Shown here one piece after another: positions 23,555-33,900 of a DNA stretch of 64,000 nucleotides. This DNA comes from Tubulanus polymorphus (lineage: Eukaryota; Nemertea; Palaeonemertea; Tubulaniformes; Tubulanidae): the NCBI RefSeq assembly GCF_964204645.1, contig NC_134031.1, positions 1,736,001 to 1,800,000 of the forward strand, read 5' to 3'. Each line of letters begins with the position of its first letter. Positions within the stretch are counted from its first letter, which is position 1. The notes beneath the pieces are model-generated. The model was given only the letters and a program-made list of their open reading frames with translations. It had not been told where the DNA came from and ran no database searches. The position numbers and the translations under genes were made by a program.

Positions 23555-24535
23555 ATGAATTATTCTCGATGCCCGATTGATGAACTACAAGTTTACAATC
23601 ACTACGTCGTAGTTTATGGTATCGGTACAATCTGTATTTTGGGTATATGTTTGAACATTTTTGGAATTTTCGTTCTTCAAAAAATGACGGAAAGCGGGCA
23701 GGCTATTTATCTGCTCATACTGCTGTCGATAGCCGATACGGTCTATCTTTTAAACACATTTCTCGATAGACCATTGCGTCGACTTATTTTCCAAATGATC
23801 AATGGAGATGAAGTGTTTCGTCGACCGGATTACGGCATGTTTCCAATCTGGAACTGGCTCCGAGTTGCGGGCTACAAGTCAACGGTGAACATTCGTAATT
23901 GGATGGTAGTTCTATCGGCGGTTGTTCGGTGCTTGCACGTTTTATTGCCGTTCTGGTCCAGACGAAACGTCGGTAGAAAGTTTGTTAATTTAAGTATAGC
24001 GATAATTGTGATCGTATCGGCGGGGATTTATATCGATCGTTATTTCGGTGGTCGTATTATCCCGATTAAATGTCCGGGAGATTCTTCGTCGTCGAGCGCG
24101 ACTTATCTTAAATTCGAGAAAGATAAATCAATGGACCTGAGCTCGACGGTGATTTATTTGATAGTTACAGTTAACGCGCCGATGATAATTCTCATGTTGG
24201 CAAACACGATTTTGCTGTGGTCGATCAGTCGTTCTATAAAAAATAGAAAATCCATGGCGTCATCGACGCCGAAAACGGAAACGAATGCCAACACAAAAGC
24301 TACACAACTAGTGATCATAGCTACAGTTATTTATCTCGTCTGCGAATCACCGACAATTATTTCCAGAATTTTCAACTATTTTGTTAAATATAAAATCACA
24401 CCGACGATGTGGAAAATGTTCGTCGTTTTAAACAATTTGACTCCAATCGATTCAGCGATTAATTTTATCATTTATACGATCGCGAGTAGAAGTTTCAGAA
24501 AAACTGCGCGCACGACGCTGTTTGGTGGCAAATAA
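23555..24535 (+). CDS. orphan class A (rhodopsin-like) peptide-type GPCR
   Basis: Single-exon gene, 326 residues, with seven hydrophobic helices at roughly 18-41, 50-72, 110-132, 147-164, 192-220, 248-273 and 287-308. It has a short extracellular N-terminus beginning MNYSRC with one NYS sequon, and a very short C-tail. Helix 7 carries NFIIY where the family has NPxxY, and helix 6 has CESP where CWxP is usual. The DRY position reads VRC after helix 3. I see no cysteine at the helix 3 position that normally pairs with the second extracellular loop (the CPGD loop). The overall pattern is that of invertebrate FMRFamide-receptor-like orphans. The ligand is unknown. It lies upstream of, but is not obviously linked to, the transporter gene. 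Confidence 0.8.
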   Translation: MNYSRCPIDELQVYNHYVVVYGIGTICILGICLNIFGIFVLQKMTESGQAIYLLILLSIADTVYLLNTFLDRPLRRLIFQMINGDEVFRRPDYGMFPIWNWLRVAGYKSTVNIRNWMVVLSAVVRCLHVLLPFWSRRNVGRKFVNLSIAIIVIVSAGIYIDRYFGGRIIPIKCPGDSSSSSATYLKFEKDKSMDLSSTVIYLIVTVNAPMIILMLANTILLWSISRSIKNRKSMASSTPKTETNANTKATQLVIIATVIYLVCESPTIISRIFNYFVKYKITPTMWKMFVVLNNLTPIDSAINFIIYTIASRSFRKTARTTLFGGK

Positions 24536-25668
24536 TTAGTAATGTTGTGAAATGAGTGGCGGTGGTCGGGTACCTGGTACCGTATCACTGAAATAACGAT
24601 CTGACCTACACTGTTTTCACTATTTTTCTTATAAATTGTACACGAAAATGGTTTGACACATCTAAGAATGAAGACTGAACTTCTTGAAATCAAAATGATG
24701 CAGAATAATTCGCACGGAAACAACCAAAACTAATTCACATTTTGAAGAATCATTTCAGAACAAATTACAACGAATTGAGACGATTTCTCAGGTCATGAAA
24801 TATGTTACCCTCGATATCTGAGGTGAAATATATTTGCGCCATTCAAACAAATGTTATAAACGCTTACCGAATATTGCAATACTGATTTCTGGGGTATGAA
24901 GAGAAGGTCTTTATGTTTAGAACAAGATACGGTTTTGTATGCTCAGGTTGTATGTTGGAGGCCGCCATTTTCCTATGCAGGTTCAGGTCACACCAGTGGA
25001 CACAATGACCACAAACATCATAATGTTCGGCCAGATTCGCGCATCGCGCTAGTCAGTGTCAATAATTAACAGGATTGATTGGTCTATCCTTTCGTTATAT
25101 TTGAAATGGTTGCGTCTGTTGATAAATTCAAGGCAGCTAAATTTCCATACGTTTATTATCTGAATGGTATTTTGAACGATCTCGGGAAAATCGGGCCAGT
25201 ACTCGATCAAAATGTCTTGGATTGGATTTTTCCGGTGCAGATGAGGCTGGATCTGTCTTTAATTGTTAACACGAATCAGAATCGAAATTTACAATTCTGA
25301 TTTACGATTTCGGTTTCAAAGAATAGAAGTACATGTAACATCAAAAGATCATCCGGCTCGCGATATGTGGACTTCGTGAATCAAACCTGTTTCGTTATAA
25401 ATCTCGGTTGTGTTTGAGCTGTCACCGCATTCAGTGCATTTCCATGAATATAACCCCGTAAAATAAAATAAACTGGAACTTAGTGACAAAAATTGTACAA
25501 AGGTTGCGTTCCGTTTTTTCTTGACCTGTCAAGCTATCAATATAGGTAACGGTAGATGGCCTAGACCAATGTTTATACAGAAAGGTTATCCAGAGGATAT
25601 TCACAGTTTATGAACATGGCACTATAGATCAAGATGTGTACGAGTATGTGTACGACACAGTTTGTAAG
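24536..25668. other. intergenic / 5' region of transporter gene
   Basis: No reliable exon. A minus-strand AAAATGGCGGCC near 24975 is a TISU-like start, but its frame closes after about 34 codons with no homology. A plus-strand frame at 25079-25300 has no recognisable domain. The transporter frame is open upstream of its ATG to an acceptor-like site at about 25580, so an extra 5' exon is possible. Confidence 0.4.
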
Positions 25669-27333
25669 ATGCACGAAGACAAAGAATCTAATCGTTTGGA
25701 ATCTGTGGTAGTTATTTTTGCTGGTTTTGCATCCGCTTTCATCATCGGCGGTAGTTATGTCGATGGTATTCTGGTAGCGGAATGGATGGGATATTTTCAC
25801 CGGGGAAGCAATGAAACAGCCTGGCTGGGTACAGTTATAGTAGGAATTAGTCTCTGCGGAGGTACGAACCTATTTCATCTATAAGTGCTAGCATTTTTAC
25901 CGTGAATATCTACAATCTATTCATCGATATTAAATGGATCGACCTTATTTAGAGGTTATCAGGTCATCAAGCCAAAAGTAGATTATCTAGACTATTGTAG
26001 AGTTAATGAAAATTTTAAATTTCAGCTCCCATTTGCAACTTGTCGGTCAAAAGATTTGGTTTCCGCAAAGTTTTCTTCTTTGCCTCCACGGTCAACGCAA
26101 CTGCAATTGCCATGACGGCATTTGCACGCGATTTCTACGTAGCTATAGCTCTTCGGGTACTCGCCGGTAAACACTCTGATAAATGATTATTTCTACACAA
26201 TCCACCAACCTACTAGGTTCAATCGAAAATCGTATTAAATTTGGAATTTTTCGATCATTATGAAAAAGGATTCTATTTCAGGATGTGGTTTTGCAGTTTT
26301 GATGAATTCTTTGCCTCCATATTTGTTATGCCGATTTCCGAATCACTCGGCGGTGGTTCAAGCTTTTCGCGGTGTTGGTGGATCGGGAGGAACCTTCGTT
26401 TTCCCGTTCATTATCAACTACTGTTTGAATGAGTACGGATGGCGAGGATGCTGTTTGATTATCGGTGGTATCGCATTTCAACAATGCGCTCTCGGACTGG
26501 CGTTTCGTTGCTGGTCCAATGATGAACTACCGCCTCCAGAATCGCGCACAAAACCAAATGAAAACGAAACACGCCGTCTTCATCAACTAGAACTTTTTAA
26601 ACGGAAAACATTTGTAGCATTTGTTTTACATTCTTTTATGTTAAACTTGTCAGTGTCTGCGATCTACGTGCACATCGTATCAGGATCTAAAATTCTACTC
26701 GAAATATCAACAGAACAAGCGAGATTTACGTTTTCCGCGATGGCTATAGCGCTGCTTGTCGGGCGATTTGTCTTCTCGATGATGACCAAACATCCGAAGA
26801 TTGACGCATTCACCCTCTATATAATTCTCAACGCGTTACTCGCAACTCAAGTCGGCGTTATGCCATTTCTGAAGGGCTATACAGCGGCTCTAGCGGCCAG
26901 TGCTTCTATCGGTGTCTTCTTGTCCGCATACGGTTGTCTATATGAACTGGTTCTTTTAAAGCTATTTGGAAGTGAATACTTGTTCATGTCGTTTTCTTAT
27001 AGTATGTTTTTTGGCGGGATCGGATATCTACTTGGTGCACCTGGTGCAGGTAAGGCTATACTCGTTACCCTTCGCAAATTTATTTACGTATCATGAATTG
27101 TAATTCATAAATTGTTTTCAATATGCTTTCATTTCTAGATATTTCGTATTTCAACAGGTTGGTTATACGACAAAACGGGAATGTACGCCTATTCGTTTTA
27201 CTACTGCGCTGGAATGCAGATTTTAAGTGTTGCGATACTGATTCCTGGATGGATGAAATATCATTGTTTTACTCGGCGGCGGAATGAACCTGACGATAAT
27301 CAGCAGACAGTGGATTCTACGAATTTATTATAA
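25669..27333 (+). CDS. SLC16-like monocarboxylate transporter (MFS)
   Basis: Four exons (25669-25861, 26026-26166, 26282-27049, 27158-27333), all phase 1 junctions, give 425 residues. Twelve hydrophobic segments are split by a polar central loop (about 205-225: ESRTKPNENETRR). Family marks are ESVVVIFAGFASAF leading into helix 1, SYVDGILVAEW (MCT helix 1-2 motif), APICNLSVKRFGFRKVFF (helix 2-3), GVGGSGGTFVFP, YGWRGCCLIIGG and GWLYDKTGMYAYSFYYCAG at helix 11-12. The family moves monocarboxylates or related small acids across the plasma membrane; substrate cannot be inferred. The start is uncertain: the frame remains open upstream of the chosen ATG. The C-tail is short. Confidence 0.85.
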
Positions 27334-27957
27334 CGATTATTAGTTAATAACTTATGACTTTGATCACGATTTTCTTTTTGTAAAAAGTAATTATTAAATT
27401 AATAGCTGGTCTGTTAAGTTATGTATCCCCCTCCCAGAGCACCAGAATCGTGCAGAGTCCGCCGGGTATGTACTGTGTCACATCTCATTGCCGGTATCAT
27501 CATCCTTTCTGAACCTTCTCCATTGAAAATCATTCCTACTGTACAGGAAGTTATCGAAGCCGGAAAAAATGTATGGACAACGATAACTCATATTCTCTAT
27601 ACACATCCTTGCCAGCAAAGTTGCGCGGCTTTGCGATTTGTCGTTTGGCGCCGAAGTCGTAAACTAGAGGCAACCCGCAGTCGACTGACCCAGTCCTGAC
27701 AAACGAGGCTATAAGTTACCTCACATCGGATATGGTAAAACCACCGCGATGTAATTCGAATATTCTCGGAGCCACCCTTGTCGATTGTAGTAGCGGCGCC
27801 ACCTCGCGGAGAATCCTTGTAACTGTGCAAATATTGACAGCTGACAATCATGTGATTGGATTGTGACCAAATAAAAATAGACATTTTATTGCCAAATATT
27901 TCGGTTTTCTATAAATCAACAATATACATCGATATCATAAAGAGACGAACCAGCAGG
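27334..27957. other. intergenic, includes promoter of the hydrolase gene
   Basis: No exon recognised. The sequence just upstream of 27958 should hold the 5' UTR; no TATA box in a convincing position. Confidence 0.4.
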
Positions 27958-30900
27958 ATGAATGCATCGTGGGGGGTAATATTACTCCTGACAGTTGTAG
28001 CTACGGCTTCGGTAAGCATTATTCTATGCAAAATTCAACAACGTCAACTAAAAAATAAACATCTTTTTTCTTTCGTTTTCACATTTGTTTTGATATTTCA
28101 GGTAAACTCACTCGGCAGCAGTGACGTCACTGGTGATGATGATTTTTTTGACACGAATGACATAAAGAAAGTTCATGTTGTTTTTATGAATCATCTCGGT
28201 AAATATTACTTAGAAAACCAGTGACAGTCCAACGTCCAGACTATTTACCACCAGAAACCACCCTTCATGCTATTACCAGTAAAAAACCACCCTACTATAG
28301 TCTGTGCCAAACCATCTTTCCTTAGTGTGAATACCAGACGTTGATACAGTTCCCTACGACAGACTAATATTAGAATCTTTCCTCAGCCTGTGGAACTACA
28401 ACAGGTCCTTCAGACAACCTGGAGCCACCCTTCACACCACCTGCTGTCATCTCAGATAATCTTCAATTTAGAAAAAGATCCGAGGTCTGAAGATCATTTT
28501 GACAAGAATTGCTGCTTTCATTTGCCATTTCTGCTGTTATATGTTAAATTGTGTTTATTTCTATTTCAGATGTTGGTTATTCAGTTCCCGGTGGAATCGG
28601 TTTCGCAGCTCAAGTCGTTAATGAATATTTCACTAATTATTTCAAGTTAGCGATGAAATTATCCGAACAGCTTAGAACTGAAGGTTTCGTCGAGCATTTC
28701 ATCTATACGACTCACCCGTGGTTGGTTAGCTTCTATTTGAATTGCCCACCGGGTTTGATCTGGGCCGGTGTTTTAATAAAGGTAATGTCAGCTCATGGCT
28801 TCTATTTAATGATTATATAACTGAAATAAACAAATTCAACTGGCGCGGCTCCAGTTGGTTCTGAGCGCCTCGGCCTCGGACTGTCTGCATCTTGTACCCC
28901 CTTACTGGGTGGCCATTTACCTTGAGATCAGGGAATTATCTTTTCTTTAAGTAATTCAGGAAATAGTCAAGGAATTTTGTTTAGAAAAAATACCAGGAAA
29001 TGTCAGTGAAACTTGTTGAGAAAGTTACCGTCTATGACCTAGAGATCAAGTCAATGAAAACATGCATGACAGGGAATAGTCGGGGGAAAAGCATACATTA
29101 AAGTGGCCTGCACCCTGTCCTCAATAGCTGTCTACAGCTTCGATTGGATATACCTCGTCTAAAACTCTTCATATAGATAGATAGATATTTATTTTTCGTA
29201 AACCGTACATACAATATAATTGATAATCGATACTATTATTATTTTTTTTTCTCATAAATGCATGATGTAGGTTCCGAGGGATACAGTGCGAGCCGAAAGG
29301 CTGTACTTAGAAAATTAAGGCACTGAAACCCTGTGCATAGTGCATTATTGGTGCAATTGTGAACAAAAGAGATATAGTAATAATAATAATGATAATAATA
29401 TTAGTAATGATAATAGTTATGATAACATTAATAATAAGAATAACTACATGAATAATAATAATCATAAAAATCATAGTACAAATTATAGTGACAGTATTCA
29501 GGACAGTGATAACAGTAATAATGTATTTCGTATTGTGTTTACAGTGTCCGAACGCGACTGAGATCTCGACGTTCAAGGCAGCTGTTAAACGAGGTGATAT
29601 CACGTGGCATGCCGGTCCGATGAATATGCAGTTTGAAAATGCTAACGAGTTATTCGTGCAGTTCGGGTTGAATATGAGTAAACAGCTCGACGAGGAATTC
29701 GGAATAAAACGTCAAATACGAGTTGTCAGTCAACGCGACGTTCCAGGTTCGTTACTCAATATACAACTATATACAACTACTTATTACAACGTTAGACATT
29801 ATGATCACAACTTTTCGCTTTTCGATTTTTGCTTTGGTTTTATATTCTTTCACTGATTAGGCTAAAATAGAATGATACCTTGTTTCTCCTAATCGGCCGG
29901 GTCATTTTGTAAGCTACAATGAAATAGGAAATCAGTTCATTTCTTAAGCAGCCGGGTCTTTTATGTTTAGCGTAATAGTGATTTTAAAATGTTCAGGGGT
30001 TAGATAGGCGGCCAGGTCAACATTTAAAGAAACAAGGTATCAATTCATGCCTTAGTTTGCTCAACAGTAGTGTTTACTGTAGAGCAGGGGCCAGTTGCAC
30101 AGTCGTGACTTAAGTCCAAACGTGATCTTAAATCTTAAGACTGGTCTTAAGTCGTTAGATTGGCTATAGAACTAAGTTGGTTTCAGATTGGTCTTAAGTC
30201 ATGACTATGCAACCGGCCCCAGAGTCCTTGTGTTTAGTGTAGAGTAGCTTTAGAACTTCAGATATTGTGCTTTAGCTTAATGTGGTATAATTGTATTAGG
30301 TTTGACTGGAACTACCGTGCCGATATTCGCGAGGAATGGAATCGAAGCTCTGTCAGTCGGAATGAATCCGACCTGTCCACCTGTACAATTTGCCGGCACA
30401 TCCCCGTTTCTGTGGAAATACGACGGACATGAGGTCATGGCTGTCATACACAAAGGTGATGTTATTAATAATCTTTCTATTCAGGTTTGACGGTCGGTAT
30501 GGTACCGAATCTGGTTGAAAATGGCGTGCAGGCGATCTCGGTGGGTATGAATCCGGGCTGCCCGCCGACCGTATTCGCTGGAACATCTCCGTTTATTTGG
30601 AAATACGGAGACCAAGAAATAATCGCGGCTATTCACAAAGGTGACAGTATCATACTGCATACTCATACCTCACTACTCGAATCCTTCAATAAGGACCTGA
30701 ATTATCAACATTTGAAGATTTTTACCAAAATCTTTATATTTTGGATAAGTCCTATGTAGTACAAAGTGATTCCTTATTAGCAGGGGATCCACAGATTCAA
30801 GACAATAAAACTGTTGACATCTTTCTCAAGTTTTGACATTTTCTCCTCGAAAAATCCAATAGAACCCTGAATAGAATGAGGAATTATTGTTGGAGCAATC

Positions 30901-33900
30901 AAGGATTCAGACAGGAGCATGTGTTGCAGTTTTAGTAGAACTGACTGTTATGTATTTCAGGTGGATATCCTCAACCCGCTGGTAAATACCCATCACAACC
31001 TGGTGGAATCAGTGTGAAAGATTGTCATTATCTGAAAGGATTTTCTGAAGCTTTGTGTTTCGCATTCAGAGTTGATAACACCGGACCTCCCGTAAACGTT
31101 GCTGTAAGTGAACGTGTGATCAGTTCTAAATCCTGAACATTTTATTATCTTATTTCAGCCACTTTGGATCCGTTTTGAAAATTTGTTTTATGATAATGAT
31201 GAATAATGATAATATCGTAATTATTTATTGATTATACATTATATATTGATTATACATTATACACGTATATTGATAATATATTATATCTGAAGAACGCTTT
31301 ACATACAGAACAATCTCACAACAATTTAATCCAGATAAGATTGACACACTCAGTAGATATGAAATTGTGTTTAGTAAATCCCATGCTAATAAGAAATCTG
31401 CACTTTTGTATGCTTTATATGTTATGACATGAATATTCGAAATACATTACGTGTATTGGTGTTCCCCATGATGAAATCGTGGCTGCTGAAGTAGAGAGGC
31501 TGTCGATCCCCCCAAAAAATATAGAAAATTTAAGCTTGATTTACTGTAGGGGCCTGATCTTCTATTTTTGACAGTAGCTCAATATATTTCAAATCAAAGC
31601 AATCATCAGCTTTGATAGAATACTAAAATCCACTCTGCTAAAGGCAGCGGATATTGTATAAGGGGTGGCTGATTCTCAAAGGGGTGGATGTAAAAATGAA
31701 AAGGTGGCCGCCCCTTTAAAACCTGTTGTGGAGAACACAGTGTATAAGAATATATGAGGTGAACAATAGATGGCAGTACTGTTAATTCTATGTAATGAAT
31801 ATGAGAAATATAATATTGTAGGATGTTTTACATTACTACGAGATTCTCCGAGCTGAATTCCGTCAAGCGAAACTCGTCGCGTCGACGTTCGATAATTTCT
31901 TCGAGGCGTTGCTTCCGTTTAAATCGAAACTGCCGGTAGCGACGCAGGAGATCGGCGACACGTGGATTCAGGGCATCGCGAGCGATCCGAAAAAACTCGC
32001 CGAATACCGAGCTGTGATGAGAGTGTTGGATAATTGTATTAACACAGGTAGATATATATATATCACCATTCCAGTTCCCCTCAACTGAACCTGGGGCTAA
32101 GATAGCCGGTTCAAATTCGAGGTTACTTTCTTCCCAATTAAGGATGGAGAAAGTAGAGAGGAATCTTCAAGCACAACACTGCCGCCGCCTGGATTCGAAT
32201 CCATGAACACTGGATTGATGAGAAACCAGTACATGAAAGCCTAATGGCTTGAACCACTCAGCCACTGTACCTTACTGAGAGTAGATCCTCAACTTTGATA
32301 ACCAATTCCTGGCCAGTTTTACCCACACCTTGTTTTTTAAGTCAAAACTCTTGAATTTATTCTAGAAATCGCTGTTCATCATCAATGATTCAATAGTAAA
32401 GATACCTATTAGATTCATTAATAATTCTGTTTCACTCCCCTTGTTCTGTTAGCGCTCTTCGCATACAAAACATGCTCACATCAAGGTCAAACAAACAACA
32501 GCTCACGTGTGTTCAGATGAAAGTCAGTTTGATGTAATATTTATTGCAGGAATGTGTTTGAGTAGCGATCCGATAATTCGAAACGCAGTACGGTTTCTGA
32601 TTAAACCCGGTGAGCACACGTACGGTTTATCGAGCGTCGCTGACTACAAGAATTACCAGAATGCAGCGTTTGAGAAAGTTCGCACGGGTACGTTCTGAGT
32701 CTCTGTTTATCACTGCAGTTCTCTCTAGCAGATGGTTTTAGTGCCAAAAAAAAACTCCCAATAGACTCCTCATCTTGATCCGAAGCCGGACTATAAAATT
32801 TTATCCCTTCGATGGACGTATTGAGATCTATCTTCTGGAACCAAGTTTGTTACTTTTAGAAGATATTTCTCTGGTGAGAGACAATGGTACATTGACAAAT
32901 GAAACAAGTCAATGAGTTCACTCTCTCCAGATATAGAACTTTTTACAATAGATTTTAATTGTTTAGTGCAATGAATACGCCTAGTAGTTGATAAATGATA
33001 ATTATGAGCCCGAGACTAATATAGTGCTAAATCCAGCCAGGCAACTCTATGACACAAGTTGTTTCCTATTGATAAATGATATAACAGAAAGGGTGATGAT
33101 AATAAAAAGGCATTTTTTCATTCTAGTCTCTTTGATGTTTTGGAATTTATATATTTTCATTGTTTTGATTAGGTGTGAACTATCAGCACTGTCAGACCGC
33201 GTGGTACGAACAGAGAGAAATGCTGTATACAGGAATTAAACTACTTCAAGGTCATCCAGTTTACCCCTCAGTAGTAGATGAACTCAGACGCTTGGACGCT
33301 AGCCTGCCGGATCTTACCGGTAATTTAAATATTGAAATATTTCAGATATTGTTCTAAATTTGATGTGATAGTTGTAGTATAAATAGAATAATGGACTGCA
33401 CTGCACTCGGTAGCGTTTGAACTGATGTAAATATTGAGTTGAAAATCAAGAAGTTTGAAGGTTTTTCCAAATAAATCTTAGTAAAACTTGAGCAATAAGT
33501 TAACCGAGTTGACCAGTACTGGTTAAGGAGTCTATTTTTGTTACGCATAATGTTAAATTGTTTGATTATTTACAGATTATCGAAGGGTCTCGGATATTTC
33601 TACATTCAAATGTCCGAGTGGATTAATCCTGGGATTCAACGCACGTGATGGTTCTATTAATAGAATGCTCGACCCGATCAACAAAGTAAGCAATTTCGTA
33701 ACAAATGGCAGAATTTTCTGAATTCAAATTAATCTTTGCCTTAATCAGTGCCGGTTCACTTGGGTTTGGCTCTAAATCAGTGCATTAACGTTTTTGTTTT
33801 TTGATTAGGTAAATTGGGCGTCAGATGAACACAAATTGATGAAGTTTGTTTATAAAACGTACAACGAGACCGATTTTGTTTATATGAGGGCGCATTACGA

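Noticed and set aside
25079-25300. 73-codon frame upstream of the transporter
   Set aside because: No domain, no signal and no phase-compatible donor linking it to the transporter exon.
32185-32275. Genuine tRNA gene
   Set aside because: A and B boxes are present but the acceptor stem does not close and the anticodon arm is poor; better explained as a SINE head.
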